DNA of 11,920 bases from CAYJXJ01 sp964374095 (GTDB lineage: Bacteria; Elusimicrobiota; Elusimicrobia; UBA1565; UBA9628). The notes under the pieces were generated by a model. The model was not told where the DNA came from, searched no databases, and saw only the letters and a program-made list of their open reading frames with translations. Location: NCBI GenBank assembly GCA_964374095.1, contig CAYJXJ010000146.1, positions 1 to 11,920 on the forward strand, in the 5' to 3' direction. This document shows positions 1-8,181 of the stretch, piece by piece (the first letter of the stretch is position 1; the number at the start of each line of letters is the position of its first letter). The translations under genes were made by a program, and so were the position numbers.

Positions 1-207
1 CATTATAGGGCTTGCGGAGAAAGCTTTCGCAGCCAGTTTGCGAGAACACCGGACCTCCTCCTCAAAAAACCCTTCTTCGCCGTTCCGCCATTTCCTGACC
101 TCGTGCTTTGGTTCCTTTCCCGGCCGGCCGCGTATGAACATAACGAAGCTGTAGGAAAATCCCCTTTCTGGAATTTTGAATCACGATTTCAGGGTCGAAA
201 CACCTGA
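1..207 (+). other. Open frame entering from the left edge, unassigned
   Basis: Frame 1 is open from the first base to a TGA at 205-207 (68 codons, no start in the window). Its last 21 codons lie inside the inverted-repeat element at 145-302, so if it is a gene the element has replaced its C-terminus. The minus strand is also open from an ATG at 141 to the window edge. Neither translation resembles a family I know. Otherwise the first 300 bases hold only the repeat element and the start of an attC site. Confidence 0.2.
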
Positions 208-302
208 CCTGACATCGAATCGTTTCACCTGGGGCATCCTCGTGCGAAAACTTTTCGTGCGATTCTGCATTTTATTGCACTTTGACATTTTCCTACAGCT
301 TC
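145..302. mobile_element. 158-bp MITE-like element with 16-bp perfect terminal inverted repeats
   Basis: GAAGCTGTAGGAAAAT at 145-160 is repeated exactly inverted at 287-302. The element is flanked by the 3-bp direct repeat AAC (142-144 and 303-305), which looks like a target-site duplication. It has no coding capacity, which fits a non-autonomous miniature transposable element. An internal short palindrome (CGAAAA at 245-250 against TTTTCG at 252-257) lies near the right end. If the element and one AAC are removed, the flanks join into TAACGCC followed by the attC stem. The next attC has the same TAACGCC, so insertion into the R'' box of an attC is the best explanation. The parent transposon family is not identified. 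Confidence 0.6.
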
Positions 303-379
303 AACGCCGCGGATGAGCTGCGGGCGCTATCAGCTTCCTTGCAAAAGAAGCGCCCGTCAGCTCTATCCGATGGTTAGCG
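303..379 (+). other. attC recombination site 1, left box interrupted by the MITE
   Basis: An imperfect palindrome has the attC layout. GGATGAGCTG (311-320) pairs with 358-368, leaving one unpaired T at 364. CGGGCGCT (321-328) pairs with AGCGCCCG (349-356), with T357 unpaired. The site ends in the core GTTAGCG at 373-379, with recombination expected between G373 and T374. Unpaired bases in an otherwise complementary stem are what integron integrases recognise. The AAC of the left box is present at 303-305 and also left of the MITE at 142-144. Confidence 0.7.
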
Positions 380-412
380 CTCGGCCATTCATGAGTAATA
401 TGGACGATAATA

Positions 413-441
413 TTGACTATACACCATATTCATGTTACACT
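413..441 (+). promoter_or_regulatory. Putative sigma70 promoter of brnTA
   Basis: TTGACT at 413-418 and TACACT at 436-441 are separated by exactly 17 bp. Initiation would fall near 448, almost on the GTG proposed as the brnT start, so the toxin message could be nearly leaderless. BrnA-type antitoxins are known to repress their own promoter, but I cannot point to a clear operator here. Confidence 0.5.
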
Positions 442-448
442 AGCTTGG

Positions 449-733
449 GTGGACTTCAGCTCCGGCGATTTCATCTGGGACGTCGACAAAGAGCTGGCCA
501 ACATTGAGAAGCATGGCATTGATTTTGTGACCGCCGCAAGAGCTTTCGATGATCCGCGTCGTCAGATTTACACCGATTCCAAACATAGCGACGCAGAACC
601 GCGAATGTTCTGCCTCGGCAAGGTTGACGGCAAGGTGATGACGGTCCGGTTCGTTTTTCGAGGTGGAAAGTTCAGAATATTTGGCGCGGGCTACTGGCGG
701 AAGGGGGAGGCTCATTATGGGAAAGAGAATTGA
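449..733 (+). CDS. brnT: BrnT-family type II toxin (ribonuclease)
   Basis: Likely the toxin of a BrnT/BrnA module, a RelE-fold ribonuclease that cuts mRNA when its antitoxin is lost. Starting at GTG 449 gives 94 residues, close to the usual BrnT length. The motif DFIWDVDKELANIEKHGIDF matches the family opening, which typically reads WD..K...N..KHGI.F. The C-terminal half has the expected GKVDG and RGGKFRIFGA strands. The frame extends upstream to a TTG at 413, but that TTG coincides with the promoter -35 box, so I prefer 449. There is no Shine-Dalgarno sequence before GTG 449. The gene overlaps brnA by 17 nt. It lies in an integron cassette, where such modules are common stabilisers. The family call is from motif memory. 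Confidence 0.8.
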   Translation: MDFSSGDFIWDVDKELANIEKHGIDFVTAARAFDDPRRQIYTDSKHSDAEPRMFCLGKVDGKVMTVRFVFRGGKFRIFGAGYWRKGEAHYGKEN

Positions 734-950
734 TCTAGACATGCCGATTGGCAAGCTGACCCGGATTCAAGATATCCTCCCGCCGCCTGGCGAGTTGGCT
801 GCCCCTCGAGACGAAGTGAAGGTCACCCTGGCCCTGTCCCGCCGCAGCGTGGCCTTTTTCAAGAAACAGGCGCGTCGCAATCATGCGAAGTACCAGCGAA
901 TGATCCGCGACCTTGTTGACCGATACGCGACTCACTTCATGAGTCATTAG
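717..950 (+). CDS. brnA: BrnA/CopG-like antitoxin
   Basis: A 77-residue protein starting at ATG 717, with a strong GGGGAGG ribosome site about six bases upstream, overlapping the end of brnT. A longer in-frame version from 663 would lie wholly inside brnT and lacks such a site. The C-terminal half, with VKVTLALSRRSVAFF followed by KYQRMIRDLVDRYA, looks like a ribbon-helix-helix DNA-binding domain: one beta strand, then two helices. This domain should bind the toxin-gene promoter, and the N-terminal part should cap the toxin. BrnA is the usual partner of BrnT, but the sequence could equally be called a CopG-type antitoxin. It ends 38 bp before the attC left box. Confidence 0.75.
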   Translation: MGKRIDLDMPIGKLTRIQDILPPPGELAAPRDEVKVTLALSRRSVAFFKKQARRNHAKYQRMIRDLVDRYATHFMSH

Positions 951-987
951 GATCCCTGACATCGCGAATGGCTTCGCAATCCCCCGA

Positions 988-1063
988 GCGCTAACGCCAC
1001 GCTGAGCGGCGGCGACTATTAGTCACCTTACCGGTCGCCGTCCGCTCAAGCGCTTGGTTATGT
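988..1063 (+). other. attC recombination site 2
   Basis: The left box GCGCTAAC is at 988-995 and the core GTTATGT at 1057-1063. Between them CGCTGAGCGG (1000-1009) pairs with 1042-1052, leaving one extra A at 1048 or 1049. CGGCGAC (1010-1016) pairs with GTCGCCG (1034-1040), with T1041 unpaired. The pattern of two stem blocks and extrahelical bases matches attC site 1. It closes cassette 1 and opens cassette 2. The reverse-oriented gene of cassette 2 reads into this site for its last codons. Confidence 0.8.
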
Positions 1064-1488
1064 GCCGCTTTTGCAGAAGAATTTGGGTACGCCCCTTTGT
1101 AACGGGGCAACTTGTCATGAATCTTGTCCCATGGAGCACGAAGGGCGACGAATGTGTGGTATTGAGGACGAATTCCGGGATCTCCCTCTATCGTCCCAAG
1201 ACGAATTGACACCTCATCCCCTTTCGGCCAGGTTCCGCCAAATAAGCTTGAGCCGCAAATACGACAGAATGCCTTCACGGCTCCATCGCCGGGACGAAAA
1301 CTGCGAATAAGTTTTGCTCCTGATAACAGCTTAAAGTCTTCCCGTCGGACCCTTCCTTGAGTACAGACTGCGGCTCCGGAATGTTTTCTGCAGCGGGGAC
1401 AATGACAATGGCCTGCCCGAAGAAATCGCCCAGTCACGCGATACCTAACCCCGCCACAAAGGCATCCCCCACTAATCGTCTTTTTCAT
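991..1488 (-). CDS. GFA/CENP-V family zinc-binding protein
   Basis: Glutathione-dependent formaldehyde-activating (GFA) superfamily protein, 165 residues. All seven zinc-ligand cysteines of the family are present: GGCLCGG (Cys9, Cys11), HCHCPRC (Cys28, Cys30, Cys33) and FCRICG (Cys75, Cys78). Members are small beta-sandwich proteins. Few have proven formaldehyde-glutathione activity, so the substrate is unknown. The family-like part ends near residue 142. The last 22 or so residues (beginning HNQALERT) are encoded by attC site 2, and the stop codon at 991-993 lies in the left box of the neighbouring cassette. The gene faces against the attC direction, so a cassette promoter upstream would not express it. 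No good ribosome site precedes ATG 1488. Confidence 0.8.
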   Translation of the reverse strand: MKKTISGGCLCGGVRYRVTGRFLRAGHCHCPRCRKHSGAAVCTQGRVRREDFKLLSGAKLIRSFRPGDGAVKAFCRICGSSLFGGTWPKGDEVSIRLGTIEGDPGIRPQYHTFVALRAPWDKIHDKLPRYKGAYPNSSAKAAHNQALERTATGKVTNSRRRSAWR

Positions 1489-1551
1489 GATCAGTGCACA
1501 TAACGGATAGGGTTTTATCCGTCGTGCGCCAGCATGACGGATAAAAACCTG
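1058..1551. mobile_element. Integron gene cassette 2 (GFA protein), 494 bp
   Basis: The cassette begins TTATGTGC after G1057 and ends at G1551. GTTATGTGC (1057-1065) is exactly complementary to the left box GCACATAAC (1496-1504) of the attC that closes it. The single gene is inverted relative to the attC sites, which occurs in a minority of cassettes. Confidence 0.7.
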
Positions 1552-1557
1552 TTGGAC
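1496..1557 (+). other. attC recombination site 3
   Basis: The left box GCACATAAC is at 1496-1504. A 15-bp imperfect stem pairs 1509-1523 with 1536-1550, with one mismatch and a 12-nt loop. The core GTTGGAC (1551-1557) fits the consensus GTTRRRY exactly. I find no later left box complementary to this core, so it is the last recognisable attC. Confidence 0.65.
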
Positions 1558-2051
1558 AAAGCCGCTTCGCCGACATGAGGGGGAGCCGCGCGAGGGATGC
1601 TATTAAGGTTACGGGGGATTCTAAGACGATGAGTTCGGAACATGTAAAACGCTGCCACCCGGCGACTGATATCCCGGGATGCGACATCGAGCGCCGCGTT
1701 GTCAGATGGCCAGCATGCACCCAACGCGGTCATGGAAGAGCTGGCAGACGACCTTATCGGATTGAGACGAACGCGGATGCGCTCCCGTCGCCGGGATTCA
1801 GCAGCCGCTCCGAAAGGTCAATAACCAAGACCACGGACACACGACGCCCGACCGTTAGACCCAACAACGATCGAAGTAAATGCAGTCTACAAGTTTGGCA
1901 TCAGAAAGTCACGGTGCGCTGAAAATTTGTAGGTAGCCGTGGCCCATCCTGCCGGGGACGATGTGCCTCCCCAACGTTGCGGTCGAATCGGCGGAACATG
2001 GGCCAGTTTGCGTCCCGGTGAAATTCTCGCGGGTGTTGAACCGGTGCCAGG

Positions 2052-2080
2052 CCTGCGCTTCCAATTATTGGAGGCGCAGG
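2052..2080. repeat. REP-like palindrome, intergenic copy
   Basis: A 29-bp palindrome with arms CCTGCGC and GCGCAGG around the centre TTCCAATTATTGGA. It differs by only two compensating bases from the palindrome inside the T-loop of tRNA-Pro (7684-7712). It also shares its core with those in tRNA-Met and tRNA-Asn. This copy is not in a recognisable tRNA, which suggests a dispersed repeat family. Confidence 0.7.
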
Positions 2081-2082
2081 TA

Positions 2083-2124
2083 GAACTCCGCCCGGGCGGA
2101 GTTCCCTGCGGCTCAATTGAGCCG
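2083..2124. repeat. Two further perfect palindromes
   Basis: A 22-bp perfect palindrome at 2083-2104 (arm GAACTCCGCCC) is followed by a 16-bp perfect palindrome, CGGCTCAATTGAGCCG, at 2109-2124. With the 29-bp repeat just upstream they form three hairpins in 73 bp. There is no T-run, so they are poor candidates for intrinsic terminators. They may be repeat elements or RNA-stabilising hairpins. Confidence 0.5.
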
Positions 2125-2201
2125 GCCGGCCACCTGCAATCTTCCAGCGCGCCCTTAAAACCTCACCGCCGTAGGCCAACATGAGGTCGGCCCCTGTGGG
2201 T

Positions 2202-2426
2202 CTATTGGCGGCCCCCTCGGAGGGGGACGCCGGTTAGCCCCCTGGGAGGCTTGCGCCGCCGTGGGCCGCTGCGTCCGGCCCACGGCCGAGGCGAGCCCGC
2301 GCCGGTTCCGATGGCGGCCAGCCGCTCCCAATGCCGCTTCTGAAGAGTCTCCCGGGGCTCCCGCAGGCGGTCGCAGAGCTCTCCCATGTGGGCGATCTCT
2401 TCGGCCGACAACACGCCGTCGGCCAT
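2202..2426 (-). CDS. Possible small protein downstream of the kinase
   Basis: A 74-codon frame begins ATG (MADGVLSAEEIAHMGELC) 20 nt after the kinase stop. The first 40 or so codons have G/C-rich third positions like the neighbouring genes and predict acidic-basic helices. The remainder is Arg/Pro/Gly-rich and may just be translated GC-rich sequence. No ribosome site is evident. I do not recognise a family. It could be a short partner of the kinase or a spurious frame. Confidence 0.35.
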   Translation of the reverse strand: MADGVLSAEEIAHMGELCDRLREPRETLQKRHWERLAAIGTGAGSPRPWAGRSGPRRRKPPRGLTGVPLRGGRQ

Positions 2427-2445
2427 GGCCACGCCCGGGAGGGGG

Positions 2446-4832
<2,387 letters not shown>

Positions 4833-4836
<4 letters not shown>

Positions 4837-6383
4837 TCCGGTTTTGCCGTGAAGTCCAAGTGGACCCGCAAATAGTCGGCCGCGCCCCGAATCCCGGCGT
4901 GGGGCAGCCAGCCCATCGAGATGTCGAGGTCCCCCAGGACATGTCCCACGACGTGGCAAAACTCGCCTTGCCGGCCGCTCAACTCGGAGGACTCCGGAGT
5001 GCCCACCACGAGCGCCACGTCCGCGCCGGCCCCGCGGCACATGTCGCCGATCTGAAACGGCGCGCCAAGGGGCTTATTGGCGTCGTAGCTGCCCAAGTGC
5101 ACCTGCTGGAAGGAGACGTCCAAAGAGTAGTCGCGCGCGGCGTCGTAGAGACGGGCCGTGACCCAGGGGGCCAGATTCTCCTGTCCGAGGGGCAGGACCA
5201 TCGCGAGCTTCTTCGCCGAGGGCTGCGGGGCCGGAGGCGTGAAGCGGCGGGCCTCCTCCACTTCTTGAGGGAGAGGAAGGGCCTCCGCCGTCTCGGCGGG
5301 AGCGGCGGGGAAGAGGTCCTCAAGCAGCTTGTCGAACGCCCCGGCGCCGGCCGGGACCTGCAGGCGCTCGCGCAGAAGCGTCAAGCGCCTGACCCAGCGG
5401 GGGAAATCCGGGTAATTCTTGTCCAGCCTGTCGATGAACTTGCCGGCCTCCTCGTTGGTGAGATCGACGCCCATCCCGCTGAAGGCGCGCAGGACGATGT
5501 CGTTGCGAGCCTCGCCGCCCGCGAGCTTCATGTTCACCGACCAGCCCTTGGCGAATGATATCCCGAGGCCCTCCTCCACCTCTCCCAGAGCGCGCGCCGG
5601 ATAGAGCGAGGTGAGCACGACCTGCTTTTTCTTGCCGAAGAAGGCGGCGAAGATCTTGGCCACAACCGCCTTGTTGGCGTCGGTGAGGTTGAGCAGATGC
5701 AGGTCGTCGACCAGCAGGGCCTTGAGCCCCGCGGCGTGCTTCTCGAGCTTCGGGACCTTTCCCTCCGCGAGGCTGCGGGTGACGGCGTTGACCAGCCCGG
5801 TCCCGGAGGTGAGCAGGGTCGGCCCGCCCAGCGCCGTTTCCAGGCCGTTGGCGATGGCCCTGAGCATATGGGTCTTGCCGACCCCGGGTCCGCCGAAGAG
5901 AAACAGGGGGTTGTACATCTGGCCCGGCGCCTCCACGACGGACGCCGCGGCGGCGCAGCTGAACCTATTATAGGGGCCCACCAGGGTGTTGTCCAGCGTG
6001 CACTTCGGATCGGAGGCGAGGTCCAGCCCCCAGAAGGGCCTCGACGGCGGAGCGGGGCCGACCTGGGCCGGCGGAGCGGCGAGGGATTCTTGGGCGGGAA
6101 CCGGGGCGGGTTCGGGGGCCTGAGGCTCCCTGGCCGCGGCGGGCGCGGGCGCCGGCTGCGGCAGCATCTTGCGCAGCTTGCTCATCTCGTCCTCGGACAG
6201 ACCGGTGAGCGTGATGCGAAAATTAAATCCCCCGGCCGCATCCGTGCGCTCGGGCCTCCCGCACTTGAAGCCGAACTCCCGGATGACCCCGAGGATGTCC
6301 TTGAGGTCCCCCTTGAACGACAGCCGGTGCCGCTTGATGACGCCTTCCTCGCGGACGGCGTCGATCGACCACTTTTCCATCAC
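4833..6383 (-). CDS. DnaA-like AAA+ ATPase lacking a DNA-binding domain
   Basis: A protein of 516 residues. Residues 1-74 form an unrecognised small domain and 75-115 a Pro/Ala-rich linker. Residues of about 127-350 form a DnaA/Hda-type AAA+ module, with LDNTLVGPYNRF, Walker A GGPGVGKT (164-171), Walker B LLVDD (223-227) and a sensor-1-like strand VVLTS. The DnaA domain IV helix-turn-helix is absent. Instead there is a second Pro-rich linker and a 125-residue C-terminal domain I do not recognise. It is therefore not the replication initiator. Hda-like or regulatory switch roles are possible but unproven. The frame starts GTG at 6383 followed at once by ATG at 6380. Neither has a strong ribosome site and either may be used. 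It overlaps the kinase start by ATGA. Confidence 0.8.
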
Positions 6384-6485
6384 GTCATCTCGGCGCCGGG
6401 AGGCATCATGTCGACGGGGGAGTCGAAGGCGATAGCGGGATTCTTCACCCTACCAAATTCGCCCCGGCAATGCCACCGCTTGCCA

Positions 6486-7079
6486 TCAATCCTCCAATTC
6501 CCCTTCCCAATACACCCGATCGATGAGCTTCTGCCAGCTCTCGCGCATGGGGATGGGGCGGGCCGTGAACGGACGCGCTCCCCCCCAATGCGGCTTGGAC
6601 GGCTTGACCAGCAGCCTCATCCCTGCCTCCTTGGGCAGGCGGTCGGCCTTGCGTCCGTTGCAGGGGATGCACGCCGTCACGATGTTGTCCCAGTTCGTCA
6701 GGCCGCCGCGCGACCGCGGCACGACGTGTTCCAGGTTCAGTTCGCGCGTCGGGAAACGCCCTCCGCAATAGCAGCACCGGTAGCGGTAGTGCTCGTAGAT
6801 GTTGTGGCGCGTGAACGCCGCCTCCCGGCGCGGCAGCCGGTCGTAGCGCGTCAGGCGGATCACCTCAGGCACGGCGATGCGCAGGGACGTCGAGTGCACG
6901 AAACCCGCCGGGTGCTCCGCCATCAGGGCGGAAAGCTCGGTCCAGGACCCGAAGTCGTAGGTCGCCATTTCGTCATCGACCACCTCGGCATGGCCTTGAT
7001 AGACCATGGAAACGGCCTTGCGCCAGTCCGCGATGTGGACGGCGTAGAAATTCCGATTCAGGACCAGCGTGTGAGTCAT
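6486..7079 (-). CDS. HNH endonuclease family protein
   Basis: A 197-residue protein with an N-terminal domain (opening TLVLNRNFYAVHIADWRKAV) and a zinc-type HNH nuclease domain. The domain shows CYC (Cys103, Cys105), the catalytic LEHVVPRSRGG (His118; Glu117 where Asp is usual), then WDNIVTACIPCN with Cys137 and Cys140, and Lys144. ATG 7079 is chosen because AAGGAG lies about eight bases upstream. The frame continues to 7331, but that extension is the tRNA-Thr, tRNA-Glu and tRNA-Glu genes. This architecture is widespread in bacteria as a protein of unknown role and is not obviously a homing enzyme. It begins 27 nt after the last tRNA of the array and is probably co-transcribed with it. Confidence 0.85.
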   Translation of the reverse strand: MTHTLVLNRNFYAVHIADWRKAVSMVYQGHAEVVDDEMATYDFGSWTELSALMAEHPAGFVHSTSLRIAVPEVIRLTRYDRLPRREAAFTRHNIYEHYRYRCCYCGGRFPTRELNLEHVVPRSRGGLTNWDNIVTACIPCNGRKADRLPKEAGMRLLVKPSKPHWGGARPFTARPIPMRESWQKLIDRVYWEGELED

Positions 7080-7106
7080 TGCGTTTTCTCCTTTGCAAAT
7101 TCCCGG

Positions 7107-7177
7107 AGCCGCCACCCGGTAACGATCCGGGGTCTTTCGCTTACGATGCGATCGCTCTGCCATTGAGCTATGGCGGC
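7107..7177 (-). tRNA. tRNA-Thr(CGU)
   Basis: The acceptor GCCGCCA pairs fully with TGGCGGC. The D-arm is GCTC/GAGC and the anticodon loop ATCGTAA, giving CGU. The T-stem is CCCGG/CCGGG, but the T-loop reads ATCGTTA, lacking T54 and A58. The anticodon stem has one A-A mismatch. No CCA is encoded. It is the last tRNA of the array, 27 nt before the HNH gene. Confidence 0.8.
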
Positions 7178-7181
7178 AAAT

Positions 7182-7255
7182 TGGCGGCCCCTGGCGGTAC
7201 TGACCCGCCGTTTCCCGGCTGAGGACCGGGCGTCCTGCCATTAGACGAAGAGGCC
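7182..7255 (-). tRNA. tRNA-Glu(CUC), C33
   Basis: The acceptor GGCCTCT pairs with AGGGGCC (one G-U). The D-arm TTCGTCTAATGGCAGGAC is typical of bacterial Glu. The anticodon loop TCCTCAG gives CUC but has C at position 33. The T-loop GTCAGTA lacks T54 and A58. A discriminator G followed by an encoded CCA supports a genuine gene. Confidence 0.85.
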
Positions 7256-7256
7256 C

Positions 7257-7327
7257 TACCCCGTGCGGATCCTGCCACCGCATCTTCCCGTTGAAAACGG
7301 GAGATCCTTCTTTTAGACGAACGGGGT
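7257..7327 (-). tRNA. tRNA-Glu(UUC)
   Basis: The acceptor is ACCCCGT/ACGGGGT and the anticodon stem TCCCG/CGGGA, with loop TTTTCAA (T33 normal). The T-arm is weak: GCGG pairs with CCGC and the loop contains GGCAGGA, with no TTC. No CCA is encoded. Confidence 0.75.
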
Positions 7328-7340
7328 GCAAATCAAATCG

Positions 7341-7437
7341 TAGCGGGGGTGGGCGAGCGCCTCCAATAATGGAAGCGCACGGAACCCACCTTATGGGAGC
7401 TTATGGGACTCCCCGGCTCCCAGAGCCGTACCCCGCT
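7341..7437 (-). tRNA. tRNA-Met(CAU) with a T-loop hairpin insertion, C33
   Basis: The acceptor AGCGGGG/CCCCGCT, TA at positions 8-9 and T-stem GTGGG/CCCAC closely follow bacterial elongator tRNA-Met. The anticodon loop is CCCATAA, giving CAU with C33. After TTC the T-loop continues into an inserted hairpin, so the loop is 31 nt (7354-7384) instead of 7. The insert folds as 8 bp (7357-7364 with 7371-7378). No CCA is encoded. An isoleucine tRNA with modified C34 cannot be excluded. Confidence 0.8.
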
Positions 7438-7442
7438 GTCTG

Positions 7443-7515
7443 TGCCGGCGGTAGGATTCGAACCTACACGATCCGCATTCTGAGTGCGGCGCCTCTTCCG
7501 TTGGGCTACGCCGGC
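7443..7515 (-). tRNA. Class I tRNA with Leu anticodon CAG
   Basis: All stems are well formed: acceptor GCCGGCG/CGCCGGC, anticodon stem CCGCA/TGCGG with loop CTCAGAA, T-stem GTAGG/CCTAC with canonical TTCGAAT, and discriminator A. The anticodon CAG reads leucine CUG. Bacterial tRNA-Leu normally has a long variable arm, yet here it is only four or five nucleotides. The charging identity is therefore uncertain. Confidence 0.85.
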
Positions 7516-7517
7516 GT

Positions 7518-7591
7518 TGGAGCGGGGTAGGGGTAACGCTCCCCTCTATCCTGGTCGGAGGCCAGGCACCTAGCTTCTCGGACAACCCCGC
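7518..7591 (-). tRNA. tRNA-Gly(UCC), C33
   Basis: The acceptor is GCGGGGT/ACCCCGC with discriminator T and an encoded CCA, as in bacterial Gly. The anticodon stem CCTGG/CCAGG carries loop CCTCCGA, which gives UCC and has C33. The T-stem AGGGG/CCCCT is intact, but the T-loop AGCGTTA lacks TT at 54-55. The D-stem is short. Confidence 0.8.
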
Positions 7592-7592
7592 A

Positions 7593-7666
7593 TGGAGCGG
7601 CCAGCGGGAATCGCACCCGCTCCAGGACCCTGGCGAGGTCCCGTGCTGCTGTTACACCATGGCCGC
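7593..7666 (-). tRNA. tRNA-Gly(GCC), C33
   Basis: The acceptor is GCGGCCA/TGGCCGC with discriminator T and an encoded CCA. The D-arm is GTGT/GCAC. The anticodon stem GGACC/GGTCC carries loop TCGCCAG (GCC, C33). The T-arm is GCGGG/CCCGC with loop TGCGATT, with G in place of T55. Confidence 0.85.
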
Positions 7667-7667
7667 C

Positions 7668-7766
7668 TGGTCTGGGTTGAAGGCCTGCCCTTCCAATTAT
7701 TGGAGGGGCAGGGAACCTCCGCTTCCCCGACCCGAGCGGGGCGCGCTTCCGTAACGCTTAACCCAG
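7668..7766 (-). tRNA. tRNA-Pro(CGG) with a T-loop palindrome insertion
   Basis: The acceptor is CTGGGTT/AACCCAG with discriminator A and an encoded CCA. The anticodon stem CCCCG/CGGGG carries loop CTCGGGT (CGG, T33). The T-stem GGAGG pairs with CCTTC, but between them lie TTC and a 29-bp palindrome (7684-7712), making a 32-nt loop. The insert matches the intergenic repeat at 2052-2080 almost exactly. Positions 8-9 are AA rather than U-purine. Confidence 0.8.
7684..7712. repeat. REP-like palindrome inside tRNA-Pro
   Basis: The arms are CCTGCCC and GGGCAGG around TTCCAATTATTGGA. It is the same element as at 2052-2080 with a compensating C/G swap in both arms, so base pairing is conserved. It sits immediately after C56 of the tRNA. 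Confidence 0.75.
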
Positions 7767-7769
7767 ATA

Positions 7770-7840
7770 GTCCCCGGCACTGAATTGAACAGTGGCCTGC
7801 TCCGTGTTGGGGAGCCGCGCTGCCGTTACGCCACCGGGGT
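7770..7840 (-). tRNA. tRNA-Val(AAC), C33
   Basis: The acceptor ACCCCGG pairs with CCGGGGA except for an A1-A72 mismatch. The D-arm is GCGT/GCGC and the anticodon stem GCTCC/GGAGC with loop CCAACAC, giving AAC with C33. The T-arm CACTG/CAGTG has a canonical TTCAATT loop. An unmodified-A34 Val tRNA is rare in bacteria, where GAC and UAC are usual. It is the first tRNA downstream of rnpB. Confidence 0.75.
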
Positions 7841-7850
7841 CCTGATTTTT

Positions 7851-8160
7851 TTGGGAAGCTCATAAGCCGGATTTTGTTTCTCTGGCTGCATTCCTCTGGG
7901 CCCGTCGTCGCCGGCGGGCTCAAGCTGGCACCCGTCCCAAGAGTTTGGACCCTTGAGACCTATTCGCCATTGCTGCCTGGTCCGGATTTAGCCGTTTCAC
8001 CCGCCTGAATTTCTTCAGGCGACTCGTCTCTGTTCGCACCGCTATCCTTACGGACGGGAGGCGTTACCTCCAACCATTGCCCATTCAAGGGCCGACAGTC
8101 CGGACTTTCCTCCATCGCGGGCCCTACGGCCCGGCCGACGGCGCAGTCCCGGCTTCCCAA
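7851..8160 (-). ncRNA. rnpB: RNase P RNA (rnpB)
   Basis: The catalytic RNA of ribonuclease P, which cuts the 5' leaders of pre-tRNAs. Diagnostic conserved blocks are present in order: GAGGAAAGTCCGGACT near the 5' end, GGGTGAAACGGC in the middle, and AAATCCGGCTTAT near the 3' end. The ends TTGGGAAGC and GCTTCCCAA pair as helix P1. At about 310 nt it is short for a bacterial type A molecule. It lies inside the tRNA array, between tRNA-Asn and tRNA-Val. It has no separate terminator (its 3' flank has no U-run), so it is probably transcribed with the tRNAs it processes. Confidence 0.93.
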
Positions 8161-8181
8161 AAGTTTCAAAGAACAATCGTG

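Larger units (their letters stand above)
374..1057 (+). mobile_element. Integron gene cassette 1 (brnT-brnA), 684 bp
   Basis: The cassette runs from the T after G373 to G1057 of the next core site. The first 12 bases including the preceding G (373-384, GTTAGCGCTCGG) are exactly complementary to 984-995, the left box of the attC that ends this cassette. That match is the signature of a circularisable cassette, because the two ends meet when the circle closes. It carries the toxin-antitoxin pair in the same direction as attC and, unusually for a cassette, its own apparent promoter. Confidence 0.75.
1558..2201. other. Gene-poor stretch after the last cassette
   Basis: Short open frames exist on both strands, but none has a ribosome site, a family motif or consistent codon use. 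GTTAGAC at 1854-1860 matches the attC core consensus but lacks a matching stem. The right part (2052-2124) holds three palindromes listed separately. I see no gene here. Confidence 0.5.

Noticed and set aside
1854..1860. Fourth attC core, GTTAGAC
   Set aside because: It matches the core consensus, but no stem with a complementary left box could be found upstream, and it does not complement the start of a third cassette at 1552.
1575..1922. 115-codon plus-strand frame after the cassettes
   Set aside because: Arg/Pro-rich translation without motif, ribosome site or codon bias like the real genes.
7080..7331. N-terminal extension of the HNH protein to 7331
   Set aside because: The extension is the sequence of tRNA-Thr and two tRNA-Glu genes; a proper ribosome site precedes ATG 7079.
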